Assembly: GCA_022824805.1 (NCBI GenBank)
Contig: JAJDZE010000066.1
Coordinates: 1 to 64,000 of the forward strand
Direction of reading: 5' to 3'
Length of the DNA stretch: 64,000 nucleotides
DNA from: Acidimicrobiia bacterium
GTDB taxonomy: Bacteria; Actinomycetota; Acidimicrobiia; Acidimicrobiales; Poriferisodalaceae
The notes under the pieces are model-generated. The model was not told the DNA's origin. It saw nothing but the letters and a program-made list of their open reading frames with translations, and searched no databases. The translations under genes were made by a program, and so were the position numbers. How positions within the stretch are numbered: position 1 is the stretch's first letter; each line of letters opens with the position of its first letter. This document shows positions 17,418-26,305 of the stretch, one piece after another.

Positions 17418-18212
17418 ATGGAATCGGCAGAACTCGAAACGCTCATCATCGACGCCGCGGACAACGGCGTGGTCACCATCACGATGAACCGGCCCAAGCG
17501 CCTCAACGCGGCGAGTCCGCAGATGTTCACCGAGCTGCGCGAGACATGGAACGAGATCGGCGGCGACCCCACGGTGCGCTGCGTGGTGATGACCGGGGCC
17601 GGCGACGCCTTCTGCAGCGGCGCTGACTTGGCCGCCGATGACGGTGACGGCCCGCGCAGGCACCCGTTGCAAGGGCTGAACGTGATCCACCAGACCGTGT
17701 CGGCGCTCTACTCGATCATGGCGCCGGTCATCGCCAAGGTGAACGGCGTCGCTGCGGGCGCGGGCATGAACCTGGCTCTGGCGTGCGACCTGATCGTGGC
17801 CTCCGACCAAGCCCGGTTCAGCGAGATCTTCGCCCGGCGCGGCCTGTCAGTCGACTTCGGCGGCACTTGGATCCTGCCTCGGCTCATCGGCCTGCACCGC
17901 GCCAAGGAGCTGGCGTTCTTCGCTGACGTCCTCGATGCCAAGCAGGCCGAAGACTTCGGCATCGTCAACAAGGTGGTGCCCCACGGCGAGCTCGACGCAT
18001 TCGTCGACGACTGGTCCGACCGCCTCGCGGCCGGACCGCCCATCGCCGTTGCTATGACCAAGCGCCTGCTCACCCTCAACGCCTCGGCCGACTTCGCCAC
18101 TGCGCTCGAAGGCGAGGGCATGGCTCAGTCGCTCAACTTCACCACCGAGGACACCAAGGAAGCCGTCCAGGCATTCCTCGAGAAACGCCCGCCCACCTTC
18201 ACCGGCCGCTAG
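17418..18212 (+). CDS. Enoyl-CoA hydratase/isomerase (crotonase family)
   Basis: A 264-residue crotonase-fold protein. Oxyanion-hole segments are visible: AFCSGADLA around residues 60-70 and GVAAGAGMNLALACDLIVAS around 110-128. The family Glu position falls in FSEIFARRGLSVDFGG. Reaction is hydration or isomerisation of an acyl-CoA; exact chain specificity is unknown. A -10 TAGCGT (17404-17409) ends 8 nt before the ATG and there is no ribosome site, indicating a leaderless mRNA. It converges on an acyl-CoA dehydrogenase gene, so both probably belong to fatty acid or branched acyl-CoA degradation. Confidence 0.9.
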   Translation: MESAELETLIIDAADNGVVTITMNRPKRLNAASPQMFTELRETWNEIGGDPTVRCVVMTGAGDAFCSGADLAADDGDGPRRHPLQGLNVIHQTVSALYSIMAPVIAKVNGVAAGAGMNLALACDLIVASDQARFSEIFARRGLSVDFGGTWILPRLIGLHRAKELAFFADVLDAKQAEDFGIVNKVVPHGELDAFVDDWSDRLAAGPPIAVAMTKRLLTLNASADFATALEGEGMAQSLNFTTEDTKEAVQAFLEKRPPTFTGR

Positions 18213-18246
18213 ACGCAGGCCGATCGCGGGATCGGATCAGCGAGGT

Positions 18247-19449
18247 TCAGGCGAGGGCGGATCGGGACTCCGCCCAGGTCTTGCCGGACTCCACGTCGAC
18301 GTCGTGGGGCAGGCCCAGCACCCGCTCGGCGATGATGTTGCGCTGCACTTCCGAGGTGCCACCACCGATGGTGAGTGCAGGGCTGAACAAGTAGCCGCCG
18401 TGCCAGCCGTTCCAGCCCTCCGTAACGGCCTGGGCCTTGGGGAAGTCTGGCGACGTGCCCAGCGGGCCCGTATTGGCGAGCAGTCCGTGGGCGCCGGCCA
18501 GATCCTTGGCCAGCCCCATGACGTGCTGACCGTGATCGTCAGCCAGCGCTTTGCGCACGCTGGCCTCGGGCCCAGGCTGGCGGCCGTGCAAGCGGGCGCT
18601 CAGCGTCCGCAGCCGGATGAGCCGCAGCACTTCGGCTTCGATGTGCAGCCGTGCGGCCCGGTCGCGCATCACCGGATCTGACACGCCCCCGGCAGACCGG
18701 ACCACGTCGAGCAGGTCGGCAGCGCTGGGGCCGCTGCCCCACAGCGCCCCTTCGCCCGACAGCGACACCCGTTCGTTGCCCAGCGTGATCTTCGCGAGCC
18801 GCCAGCCGTCGTTCTCGTCGCCGATCCGGTTCTCCACCGGCAGCTCCATGTCGGTGAAGAACGTCTGATTGAACGAGTACGCCGTGGTCATGTCGATGAT
18901 CGGGCGCAGTTCCAGGCCGGGGGTGTCCATCGGGCAGATGAAGTACGACACGCCGCGGTGCTTGGGCACGTCGGGGTCGGTGCGGGCGATGAGGATGCCG
19001 AACTTGCTGCGATGCGCTCCGGACGACCAGATCTTCGAGCCGTTCACGATGTAGCGGTCGCCGTCCCGCACGGCGCGGGTGGCCAGGTTCGCCAGATCCG
19101 AACCGCTGTCGGGCTCGGAGAACAGCTGGCACCACACCTCCTCGCCGGTGAGGATCGGCCACAGGTAGCGCTCCTTCTGGGCGTCGGAGCCGCCGTAGAT
19201 GATGGTCGGACCGGCCCAGCCCAGCCCGATACCGCTAGCCAGGCGCTTCACGCCGGCAGCAGCCAGCTCTTCGTCGATCAGGAGTTGGGTGATGGGGTCG
19301 GCGTCGAGGCCGTAGGGCCTGGGCCAGTGCGGCGCCACGTATCCGGCGTGCGCCAGCGCCTCCTGGCTCGGACTGCCGTCGTGATCGTCGAGCCAGTCGC
19401 GCACCGCGACTCGGCGGGGGTCGTCATGGTCCGGCCAGTCGAAGTCCAT
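18247..19449 (-). CDS. Acyl-CoA dehydrogenase
   Basis: A 400-residue FAD-dependent dehydrogenase introducing an alpha-beta double bond. It has the N-terminal helical domain, then the FAD/substrate loop CQLFSEPDSGSDLANL and NGSKIWSSGAH. The C-terminal domain ends with the GGTSEVQRNIIAERVLGLP signature. A -10 TAGGGT (19461-19456) ends 6 nt before the ATG, a leaderless arrangement. It converges on the enoyl-CoA hydratase at 18212; the 34-nt gap contains a small CCGATC/GATCGG hairpin. Substrate chain length cannot be judged. Confidence 0.92.
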   Translation of the reverse strand: MDFDWPDHDDPRRVAVRDWLDDHDGSPSQEALAHAGYVAPHWPRPYGLDADPITQLLIDEELAAAGVKRLASGIGLGWAGPTIIYGGSDAQKERYLWPILTGEEVWCQLFSEPDSGSDLANLATRAVRDGDRYIVNGSKIWSSGAHRSKFGILIARTDPDVPKHRGVSYFICPMDTPGLELRPIIDMTTAYSFNQTFFTDMELPVENRIGDENDGWRLAKITLGNERVSLSGEGALWGSGPSAADLLDVVRSAGGVSDPVMRDRAARLHIEAEVLRLIRLRTLSARLHGRQPGPEASVRKALADDHGQHVMGLAKDLAGAHGLLANTGPLGTSPDFPKAQAVTEGWNGWHGGYLFSPALTIGGGTSEVQRNIIAERVLGLPHDVDVESGKTWAESRSALA

Positions 19450-19483
19450 GTGCGGACCCTAGCGGGGTGCCCCGAGACGCGAA

Positions 19484-19513
19484 CAGGCCCCCGCTCGACT
19501 GAGCAGGGGCCTG
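19484..19513. terminator. Strong GC hairpin upstream of the acyl-CoA dehydrogenase promoter
   Basis: CAGGCCCC (19484-19491) pairs with GGGGCCTG (19506-19513), and four further pairs extend it inward around a GACT loop. On the minus strand it is followed by TTCG only, not a long T-run. It would terminate minus-strand transcripts from the preceding region just before the acyl-CoA dehydrogenase promoter. Confidence 0.6.
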
Positions 19514-19735
19514 CTGCTACCCGAAGATCGTGTTCGCGCCTCTGCCGTTTGGCGGGGCGGCGGCCGCGTGAGGACCAGCACGCGGATCTTGTGGGGTTCG
19601 GTGGTCCGGGTTGGAGTCGCCACCTGATGGAGACGTCCCCTTCTCGGAAGCGGGTCGCCTCAGCGCCCGGCCACCTCCAGAGTCCTGTTGCGTTTCGGCA
19701 TTGCTTGGACCACCCCCTTTCTCTGGTGCCACCAG
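19514..19735 (-). ncRNA. Candidate structured RNA or 3' UTR with mini-ORF, P1 peptidase to acyl-CoA dehydrogenase gap
   Basis: This 307-nt gap (19450-19756) holds no protein gene I can support. On the minus strand GGTGGTCC near 19715 can pair with GGACCACC near 19600. Local hairpins CGCGTG/CACGCG and CTGGTGGCACCAG are also present, ending in the terminator at 19484-19513. A strong AAAGGGGGT precedes an ATG at 19701 that opens a 13-codon ORF (MPKRNRTLEVAGR, to 19660) with high-GC third positions. It may be an independent small RNA, a leader-type peptide, or just a long 3' UTR. No known family was recognised. Confidence 0.3.
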
Positions 19736-19756
19736 ATTGCCACAGTCGCGGCCAGA

Positions 19757-20677
19757 TCAGGAAACGATTTCCGATCGGATCGCTCGGGCGACCGCAGCAG
19801 CCCCCAGCATTGCCACCAAGTCCGGTTGGGTGTCGACCTCGCCTGTGGCGAGCAGGAACAGCGCGTCGCCGTCGAAATTCGTGTGGGGGGGCTCGATCGC
19901 CCGGGCAATGCCCGTATGTGCGAGATCGACCGCCCGGCAGGCCTCTGGCTTGGTGAGCCGGGCGTTGGTGACCAGGCAGCCGATGGTGGTGTTGCCACGC
20001 TCGGGCGACTCGGGCTCTTCGGTGCCGCGCCCGGTGAATCCGGGTATCGCACCGACCGGATCATGCGGATAGCGCTCGGCCCCCGGTGGCGCCGTGCAAC
20101 CGGCCAGCACGGTGCCGTCAGTGTCGATGACATCGCCCAGGGCGTTGACCGCCACCAGCGCGCCCACGACCACATCGCCCGAACGCTCCACCGCAGCGCC
20201 CAGCCAGCCGGGCGCGGAGAAGTCCCGACCAGCGACCTTGCCGATCGTGCAGCCCCTCCCGACGCCGACCCGCCCGGTGGCGGGCTCGTCCTCGCTGGCG
20301 GCCTCGCAGGCAGCCCATCCCGCGGCCGCGGTCGGACGCTCGCTGTCCGGGGACTGGATGTCGTACACCACGGCCGCCCCCACGACCGGCACAATGCTGC
20401 CGCGGATGTCGAGCCCGCGGCCCTCGCTGGCGCACCAGCGCACAACTCCGTCAGCCGCAGAAAGGCCGAAGACGCTGTTGCCGCACAGCACCACCCCGTG
20501 ACACTCGACGCCGGCGCCCGTCGAACTCAGCGCAGCGGCCTCGCGAGTTCCGGGTGCACCCCCGCGCACGGCGATGGCCCCCAAGGTGCCTGGCGGCGGA
20601 AGCACCACGGTCACCCCAGTGGCTGCGTCGTCGTCGGTCCATGAACCGACCAGCACCGACGGCAATCCCAACGCCAT
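19757..20677 (-). CDS. P1 family (DmpA/S58) N-terminal-nucleophile peptidase
   Basis: A 306-residue member of the DmpA/BapA aminopeptidase family, which self-cleaves to expose a Ser/Thr nucleophile. Recognisable parts are GVTVVLPPPGTLGAIAVRGG, LCGNSVFGLSAADGV, VGRGCTIGK, VVGALVAVNALGDV and, around residue 235, GNTTIGCLVTNA, where the processing site is expected. Substrates (D-aminopeptides, beta-aminopeptides) are not predictable. A -10 TAGGGT (20691-20686) ends 8 nt before the ATG. Alternative annotation: DmpA-like homologue lacking peptidase activity. Confidence 0.85.
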   Translation of the reverse strand: MALGLPSVLVGSWTDDDAATGVTVVLPPPGTLGAIAVRGGAPGTREAAALSSTGAGVECHGVVLCGNSVFGLSAADGVVRWCASEGRGLDIRGSIVPVVGAAVVYDIQSPDSERPTAAAGWAACEAASEDEPATGRVGVGRGCTIGKVAGRDFSAPGWLGAAVERSGDVVVGALVAVNALGDVIDTDGTVLAGCTAPPGAERYPHDPVGAIPGFTGRGTEEPESPERGNTTIGCLVTNARLTKPEACRAVDLAHTGIARAIEPPHTNFDGDALFLLATGEVDTQPDLVAMLGAAAVARAIRSEIVS

Positions 20678-20758
20678 GGCCGCGCACCCTACGCGCTGGA
20701 CTGCCCGCTGGCCGCGCCGGTTCGGAGGCGCAGCCCGGCCGCCGGGAGCAACGGCGGG

Positions 20759-21712
20759 CTACTCCTCGGCGGCCCCGATCGGGGAAGCGGCGTCGGCGGT
20801 GCGGTCGCGGAACATCTCGCCCATGGCGGCGACGGCGCCGAGCACGCCGCTGGTGTCGAGCGGCAGGAAGATCTTGGTGGCCTGGCCGTTCGCGACGCCT
20901 TGCAGCGCTTCGAGGTACTTGATGGCGATCAGGTCGTCGGTGGGGTCGCCATTGTGGATCGCCAAGAACACTCGCTCGATGGCCTGGCCCTCGCCCTCGG
21001 CCACCGTGAGCTTCTGGTACTTGTCGGCATCAGCCACCCGCTTGATGGCCTCCGCCTCGCCCTCAGCCCGCAGGATCTGCGACTGCTTCACGCCCTCTGC
21101 CTGGAGGATCGCCGCCCGCTTCTCGCCCTCCGCCTCGGTGACCGCAGCACGCCGGTCGCGTTCGGCCTTCATCTGGCGGTGCATCGCTGTGGTCACATCG
21201 GCGGGCGGCTCGATCCGCTGGATCTCCACGCGGACCACACGGGTGCCCCACTTGTCGGTGGCGTCATCGAGGATCTGCCGCAGCTTGGAGTTGATGACCT
21301 CGCGCGACACCAGCGCATCGTCGAGCTGCAGGTCGCCGACCACATTGCGGAGGTTGGTCTGGGCCAGCTTCGTCACGGCGATGATGAAATTGCCGACCGC
21401 GTACTTCAGCTTCACCGGATCAGTGGGCTCGTAGTAGATGACAGCGTCGACGGTGACCGCCACATTGTCCTTGGTGATGACCTCCTGGGGCGGCACGTCC
21501 ACGACCTGCTCGCGCATGTCCACCTTCAAGATGCGCTGCACGAACGGGATCACGAAGCGCAGGCCCGGTTCGACCGTCATGCGGTACTTGCCCAGGAACT
21601 CGATGAGGCCCTGCTCGAAGGGGCGCACGATGCGCAAGCCTTTCGCCGCTATCACGAAGATCGCCAGTGCGATGATTGCCAGGAGAATCACTCCGGGGCC
21701 GATGCTGTCCAT
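20759..21712 (-). CDS. SPFH/band 7 (stomatin-like, slipin) protein
   Basis: A 317-residue protein with one N-terminal membrane segment ([16 protein letters not shown]). The band-7 domain follows: [44 protein letters not shown] coiled-coil helix then carries repeated [21 protein letters not shown] motifs typical of stomatins and paraslipins. It scaffolds ordered membrane domains. The ATG overlaps the stop of the NfeD-like gene (ATGA), the classic partner. Confidence 0.92.
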   Translation of the reverse strand: MDSIGPGVILLAIIALAIFVIAAKGLRIVRPFEQGLIEFLGKYRMTVEPGLRFVIPFVQRILKVDMREQVVDVPPQEVITKDNVAVTVDAVIYYEPTDPVKLKYAVGNFIIAVTKLAQTNLRNVVGDLQLDDALVSREVINSKLRQILDDATDKWGTRVVRVEIQRIEPPADVTTAMHRQMKAERDRRAAVTEAEGEKRAAILQAEGVKQSQILRAEGEAEAIKRVADADKYQKLTVAEGEGQAIERVFLAIHNGDPTDDLIAIKYLEALQGVANGQATKIFLPLDTSGVLGAVAAMGEMFRDRTADAASPIGAAEE

Positions 21713-22305
21713 CAGTCGCTCCTCGATGGTTGGGGCTTGGCCGCTTGCTGGCTCTGGCCGCCGTCGGACTCGGACTCGGCCGTTGCATCTTCGTCGGCGT
21801 CGTCTGGTGCGGCCGCCTCGGAGGCCGCCGCACCGGCGGCGTCGCGACGCAGGTAGTCGGACGGTGGCGGTTCGAGGACTTCGACATCGAGCTTGGTGCC
21901 GTGCAGTGCCGTGACGCGCACCAACGAGCCCTCGGCCACCAGCCCGCTCTCGGCAACGGCCCGCCACTCGTCCGATTCGACGCGCACACGTCCGGTGTTG
22001 GCAACGAGATCGATGTCTTCGATGACCCGCGCCTCCATGCCGATATAGCGGTTGGCCCCCACCGGCAGATCGTCGGGGCGGTCCTGGCGGCCCATGAATC
22101 GGCGCAGCACCAGCATCGACACCGCGGTGCCGCCAAAGAACAGCAGCCATTGGACGGCGCCGTGCAGGTCCAGCCACGCCGCTGCCGCTGCGAGCGCGGC
22201 GCCGAGCGCGAACGGCAGGAGGAAGAAGCCGGCAGTGAAGATCTCGCCGATGCCCATCACCATGGTCACGGCGACCCACACCCACCGCCACAGTTCGTTG
22301 TCCAC
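21712..22305 (-). CDS. NfeD-like membrane protein, SPFH partner
   Basis: A 197-residue protein starting at GTG 22305. It has two or three hydrophobic segments ([50 protein letters not shown]) followed by a cytoplasmic OB-fold ([39 protein letters not shown]) and an acidic tail. This is the short NfeD architecture without the protease domain. It forms an operon with the stomatin-like gene and presumably anchors or regulates it. Confidence 0.88.
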   Translation of the reverse strand: MDNELWRWVWVAVTMVMGIGEIFTAGFFLLPFALGAALAAAAAWLDLHGAVQWLLFFGGTAVSMLVLRRFMGRQDRPDDLPVGANRYIGMEARVIEDIDLVANTGRVRVESDEWRAVAESGLVAEGSLVRVTALHGTKLDVEVLEPPPSDYLRRDAAGAAASEAAAPDDADEDATAESESDGGQSQQAAKPQPSRSD

Positions 22306-22363
22306 ACCGACCCCCGATCGCGCGATGGACCCGCTGCCAGTATGCCCCGCCTCAGCGAGGGTG

Positions 22364-23242
22364 TTAGCGCCTCTGGCAGCGGGGGCACCAGGTGCTGGAG
22401 CGCTGGTCGAGCACGCGGCGGCGCAGTTCGGTGCCGCAGCGCACGCACGGCTCGCCTGCGCGTCCGTAGCAGACGAAGTACTTCTGATTGTCGCCTGCGC
22501 CTTCGAGGCTGTAGTAGTCGCGCAGGGTGCTCCCGCCCCGTTCGATGCTGGCGACCAATACATCTCGCAGCGCCTCCAGCAGCCGTTTGGCTCGCGGTTT
22601 CGAGATCGCCCGGGCCGACGGGTTGATGCGCGCCAGGAACAGCGCCTCGTCGGCGTAGATGTTGCCGATGCCCGCAACCAGCCGCTGGTTCAGCAACTGG
22701 GTCTTGATGCGCTGGCTCGACCGCCTGCTCGCCCGCCAGAACGCGGTTGCGCCCAAGCCCTCCTCCAGCGGCTCAGGACCCATGGCGGCAAGCGTCGGCA
22801 GGCGCCGGTAGTCGCCCCGGTCGCAGACGGCGATGCGGCCGAACCGGCGCACGTCGTGGAAGCAGAGCGTCTCGCCGTTGTCGAGGTGCCACCACGCACG
22901 CACATACGGGTCGACCGTGCTGACTGCGTTCGGCGCCATGACCTCCGCCGCCGATCCATCGGCAGGGCGCAGCGGCGGCATGGCGTCGCGTACTGCGCCG
23001 CTTGCCCCGGCGAAGCAGAGCCGGCCGGTCATGCCCAGATGCACGATCAGTTCACGCCCACAGTCCAGTTCTGCGATCAAATACTTGCCGCGCCGGCGCA
23101 GCGCCTCGATCTCGCTGCCCACCGCATCGGGTCCAGACGCGAACTTGTGCGACGGGTAGGCCCATGCCTCGGTGATGCGACGTCCCACCAGCGGCCCGGC
23201 CAACTGGCGCCGCACCACCTCGACCTCCGGCAGCTCAGGCAT
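22364..23242 (-). CDS. mutM: Formamidopyrimidine-DNA glycosylase (Fpg/MutM)
   Basis: Bifunctional glycosylase/AP lyase removing 8-oxoguanine and formamidopyrimidines. The N-terminus MPELPEVEVVRRQL supplies catalytic Pro2 and Glu3. A conserved Lys in RRRGKYL, the H2TH helix IGNIYADEALFLARINP, and a C-terminal zinc finger (PCVRCG then WCPRCQRR) are intact. At 292 residues it is normal length. An extra segment at about 95-110 (DGSAAEVMAPNAV) looks like a lineage-specific loop. Confidence 0.94.
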   Translation of the reverse strand: MPELPEVEVVRRQLAGPLVGRRITEAWAYPSHKFASGPDAVGSEIEALRRRGKYLIAELDCGRELIVHLGMTGRLCFAGASGAVRDAMPPLRPADGSAAEVMAPNAVSTVDPYVRAWWHLDNGETLCFHDVRRFGRIAVCDRGDYRRLPTLAAMGPEPLEEGLGATAFWRASRRSSQRIKTQLLNQRLVAGIGNIYADEALFLARINPSARAISKPRAKRLLEALRDVLVASIERGGSTLRDYYSLEGAGDNQKYFVCYGRAGEPCVRCGTELRRRVLDQRSSTWCPRCQRR

Positions 23243-23314
23243 CGCTCGGCTGCGGGTTGCTTGACGGTTCGGTGCGCATCCGCCGCGGGCAGTTCCAGGC
23301 TGCGCGTATCAGGC

Positions 23315-24118
23315 CTACCGGAAATTCGGCGGGCGCTTCTCCAAGAACGCAGCTACGGCCTCGCGGTGATCGTGCGATGCACGAGCGATGTTCAGCGCCT
23401 CCAGCTCGCGGCGTTGCACCGCACCCAGATCGGTGTCGGAGCCATTGGCGGAAAGCAACTGCTTCGTGAGCTGCAGCATGGTGGGCGGGTTCTCGGCGTA
23501 GCTGCTCGCCCGCGCCAGGGCAGCTTCGAGCACGTCGCCATCGGTGACCTCGTCGACGAGGCCCATCTCGCCCGCCTCGGCGCCCGTGACGATCCGGCCG
23601 GACAGCGCGAGGTCTGAGGCCGCGCCCCAACCGCAGCGCTGGATGAGGATGTGCGACGACGCCAGTTCTGGCGTGACACCCATCTTCACGAAACGGCACG
23701 ACAGCTTGGCGTCGCTATGGGCGATGAGGAAGTCCATCGACAGGATCATGGTGAGGCCGACGCCGATGGATGCGCCGTTGATTGCCGCCACCATGGGCTT
23801 CGAGCTGCGCACGAGCTCGACCCAGTCGTCTGCGGCGGAGTCGTCGTGGGCAGCCGCTTCGCCCACGCTGGCGCCCGCTTCGTCGGCTGCGTCGATGCGG
23901 GCCGCGAATACCTCGGCGATATCGGCGCCGGCGCAGAAGCCGCGACCCGCGCCAGTGATGACGAATGCCCCGATCGACGAGTCGTCGTTGCCGGCCCGTA
24001 CCGCGTGGGTCAGCTCCGACTGCATGCGCGGCGTCCAAGCGTTGAGTTTCTCCGGCCGGTTCAGCGTCAGTACCCGCACATCGTCGCGGTCGGTCACGGT
24101 GATCTGCTCGTAGTCCAT
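23315..24118 (-). CDS. Enoyl-CoA hydratase/isomerase (crotonase family)
   Basis: A 267-residue crotonase homologue. Oxyanion-hole motifs are GAGRGFCAGADIAE (about 55-68) and INGASIGVGLTMILSMDFLIA (about 115-135). An Asp/Glu-rich insertion sits between them (about 80-100). The C-terminus EKRPPNF matches the EKRPPTF ending of the paralogue at 17418. A GGGAGC ribosome site lies before the ATG. It shares orientation with mutM but is 72 nt away and unrelated in role. Confidence 0.9.
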   Translation of the reverse strand: MDYEQITVTDRDDVRVLTLNRPEKLNAWTPRMQSELTHAVRAGNDDSSIGAFVITGAGRGFCAGADIAEVFAARIDAADEAGASVGEAAAHDDSAADDWVELVRSSKPMVAAINGASIGVGLTMILSMDFLIAHSDAKLSCRFVKMGVTPELASSHILIQRCGWGAASDLALSGRIVTGAEAGEMGLVDEVTDGDVLEAALARASSYAENPPTMLQLTKQLLSANGSDTDLGAVQRRELEALNIARASHDHREAVAAFLEKRPPNFR

Positions 24119-24177
24119 CTGGATGCTCCCAAGTTCGCAGGATCGGGCTACAGCATGGCCGCTGAGCGCGCAGCTTT

Positions 24178-24256
24178 GCTCACGCAGCGAGCTGTATCCG
24201 ATGCGGGCCGGCTCACGCAGCGAGCTGTGCTCAATGCAGCATCGCTCACGCAGCGA
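24178..24256. repeat. Three 33-bp tandem repeat units
   Basis: GCTCACGCAGCGAGCTGT begins at 24178 and again at 24211, and its first 13 bases recur at 24244, an exact 33-bp period. ATGC also recurs at the same offset in the first two units. Each unit contains GCTC...GAGC, able to form a small hairpin. The last unit overlaps the stop codon end of the RecB-like gene. Confidence 0.8.
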
Positions 24257-25121
24257 TGCCCGTCCTCCGCTGGTGCTCGAGTTGGCCTTCGGAGCAGTCG
24301 TCGCGGTAGGGACACCAGCTGCACAGGGGGCCCGGGGTGGGTTCGAAGCAGCCGGTGTCAGCGGCGTCAGCGATCCGATCCCATGTGTCGCGATGTTCGT
24401 CGACCGCCGCCGCTACAGCGTCGGCATCGAATGGGCGGGCGATCTCGGTGGGCCGACGGTGGTCGCGGCCGGCACCTGTCTCGCCCAGATACAGCAGCCG
24501 CACGTCGCTGACGTCGTCGCCGACCGACTCCAGCGCGGCCGCATACAGCCAGACCTGCGACAGGCGGCTGTCGACGAAGCGCTGCGAGGGCGGCCTGCCG
24601 GTCTTGTAGTCGGTGACGCGCACACCTTTTGACACCCGGTCGACCAGGTCCACGATGCCCCGGAACGGCACGCCATCCAGCGATGTGCGGAGGTCGCGCT
24701 CGCGGTCCACCACGTCGACCTCGGCGGGATCCACCAGCTGGAAGTACCCCTCGACATCGGTCCACGCGTTCCATCGAAAGGCCCGTTCCTGGGCTTCGGG
24801 CAGTTCCAGCGCCACAAAATCGGGGTTCTCCGCGAGCTGCGGCCACAGATCCCGGCAGATGGCACGAGCCCGCTCAAGCGTGCGCTGCGCAGGCGCCACC
24901 GCCAGCAGCTCCTCGAGCACGTGGTGCACGAACGTGCCGCGCAGCGCCGGCTCGCCGGGAGGGTCCGGCAGCTTGTCGAGGTAGCGGAACTTCCAGCGCC
25001 TCGCGCACTGCCGGAATGTCGACGCGCCTGAGGGGCTCAGGCTCCGCGGAAGCTCGACCTTGAGCGCGCCGTTGTCAGCGACGCTGCCGGTGCGGGGTTC
25101 CACGTTCACAGCGTGGCCCAT
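24246..25121 (-). CDS. RecB-like PD-(D/E)XK exonuclease family protein (Cas4/AddB-like, Fe-S)
   Basis: A 291-residue single-domain nuclease of the PDDEXK_1 group. SPSGASTFRQCARRWKFRYL opens the fold with the first Fe-S Cys. Active-site pieces are the His in FVHHVLEEL, Asp in FRGIVDLVDR and DYK in RVTDYKTGRP. The other three Fe-S cysteines are in CSWCPYRDDC near the C-terminus. Related proteins include Cas4 and the AddB nuclease domain, but no CRISPR or helicase gene is nearby. Role in repair is inferred. Its 3' end runs into the 33-bp repeats. Confidence 0.85.
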   Translation of the reverse strand: MGHAVNVEPRTGSVADNGALKVELPRSLSPSGASTFRQCARRWKFRYLDKLPDPPGEPALRGTFVHHVLEELLAVAPAQRTLERARAICRDLWPQLAENPDFVALELPEAQERAFRWNAWTDVEGYFQLVDPAEVDVVDRERDLRTSLDGVPFRGIVDLVDRVSKGVRVTDYKTGRPPSQRFVDSRLSQVWLYAAALESVGDDVSDVRLLYLGETGAGRDHRRPTEIARPFDADAVAAAVDEHRDTWDRIADAADTGCFEPTPGPLCSWCPYRDDCSEGQLEHQRRTGIAA

Positions 25122-25145
25122 CCGGTCATCGAGCGCGTGGATGGT

Positions 25146-25451
25146 TTAGGGACGGCGGCGCCAGCGCCGCCACAGCCACCACGCCACGACTGCAGCAATC
25201 AGCCACCCGGCGGCGACTGCCCCGCCGAATGCGGCGAGCAGGCGCCGGTCGACTGGCTCGGCCTGGCGCGGCAGAAGGTGCGATGCAGGCGCGGGCGCCG
25301 GATCGGTGTCAGCGTCGGTGTCGGCGACCCGAGCACCCGCAGCAGTTGGGGCGACTGGTGTCTCAACAGGCTCGGCCGCGGGCAGATCGCCCGGGAGCGC
25401 AGCGGTCCCGTCGACGCTCGGCCGTGGTCGGTTCGGGTCGTAGTTGGCCAT
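25146..25451 (-). CDS. Small tail-anchored membrane protein
   Basis: About 101 residues. The N-terminal 70 are Pro/Ala/Asp-rich and disordered-looking (ANYDPNRPRPSVDGTAALPG). A single membrane helix follows (LLAAFGGAVAAGWLIAAVV) with a tryptophan/arginine-rich tail. The ATG at 25451 is preferred because the in-frame upstream stretch is not protein-like. A GC hairpin (GGCGGCG/CGCCGCC) lies in the last codons and may terminate transcription. Unknown function, downstream of parA. Confidence 0.55.
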   Translation of the reverse strand: MANYDPNRPRPSVDGTAALPGDLPAAEPVETPVAPTAAGARVADTDADTDPAPAPASHLLPRQAEPVDRRLLAAFGGAVAAGWLIAAVVAWWLWRRWRRRP

Positions 25452-25498
25452 GGTCAAACCCTGCAACGGCGAGCAATCCGAGCGTACCGCCGACGGGA

Positions 25499-26269
25499 TC
25501 AGGCCAATCGGCGCCCCAAGTCGAACCACAGCTCGTCGAAGGCCTGCACCGCTTCGGGCGCACCAGGCCGGCGGCCGAGCGCCCGCAGCGGCTGCGACTG
25601 CCCGGAGGCTTCGGCGATGGCGGCCCGCTGCGGGACGGGCGGCAACAACTCTGTGTCGAAGCGCTCAGCGAGCTGCTGGGCCCAATACGCGTTGTCACGC
25701 GTCCGTCCAACACGATTCAGCACGACACCGGCGATCGTGGGCGTGCCTTGGCGCTGCGCTACTCGACCGATCGTGGATCGCATGAGGTCGACGCCGTCGG
25801 CTGCCCAAGCCGCCGGTTCGGTCACCACCAGCGCACGGTCGGCTGCGAACAGCCCGTTGATGCACAGCAGGCCCAACGACGGCGGGCAGTCGATGAGAAC
25901 GAGATCGTGGCTCACGCCGGCGAGCGCAATGCGCAGCCGGTCCTGTGCGCCCACTGGGTCTGCAGCCATCTGCGGTTCCCGGCTGGCCAGCGCATAGCTG
26001 CCCGGGACGAGTTGCGGGCAAGGCCCGTCAGGTGGCCAGCAAGCGTCGGTGACCGCGGAGAGCACAGCCCCCGGGGTCGGATCGGCGAGTGCGTCGTCGA
26101 CGCTCGGAGACCCGTTCCACACGCCTAGGCCAGCCGACGCGTTGGACTGCGGGTCGAGATCCACGACGAGCACGCTCAGCCCCGAAGCGCTCGCGGCCTC
26201 AGCGATGCCGAGCGCGACGGTGGTCTTGCCCACGCCGCCCTTTTGGTTGACCACAGCCAGCGTCGTCAT
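25499..26269 (-). CDS. ParA/Soj-like partition ATPase
   Basis: A 256-residue ATPase of the ParA/MinD group. Deviant Walker A NQKGGVGKTT is at residues 8-17 with signature lysine 10, A' motif VVDLDPQSNAS and Walker B LIDCPPSLG. No ParB or parS is adjacent, so it may be an orphan positioning ATPase rather than the chromosomal ParA. A -10-like TAGGGC ends 7 nt before the ATG, suggesting a leaderless message. Confidence 0.88.
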   Translation of the reverse strand: MTTLAVVNQKGGVGKTTVALGIAEAASASGLSVLVVDLDPQSNASAGLGVWNGSPSVDDALADPTPGAVLSAVTDACWPPDGPCPQLVPGSYALASREPQMAADPVGAQDRLRIALAGVSHDLVLIDCPPSLGLLCINGLFAADRALVVTEPAAWAADGVDLMRSTIGRVAQRQGTPTIAGVVLNRVGRTRDNAYWAQQLAERFDTELLPPVPQRAAIAEASGQSQPLRALGRRPGAPEAVQAFDELWFDLGRRLA

Positions 26270-26305
26270 CGCAAGTGCCCTACTCCGACCCCGATGAGCA
26301 CCGTG

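Noticed and set aside
19517-19732. A 71-codon minus-strand ORF in the P1 peptidase/acyl-CoA dehydrogenase gap
   Set aside because: Third codon positions are often A or T, unlike all neighbours. The sequence is Gly/Pro/Ala low-complexity, and RNA structure explains the region better.
24178-24256. CRISPR array
   Set aside because: Only three units, the conserved part is 13-18 bp, spacers are about 15 bp and partly similar, and no cas1/cas2 is nearby. The RecB/Cas4-like gene alone is not enough.
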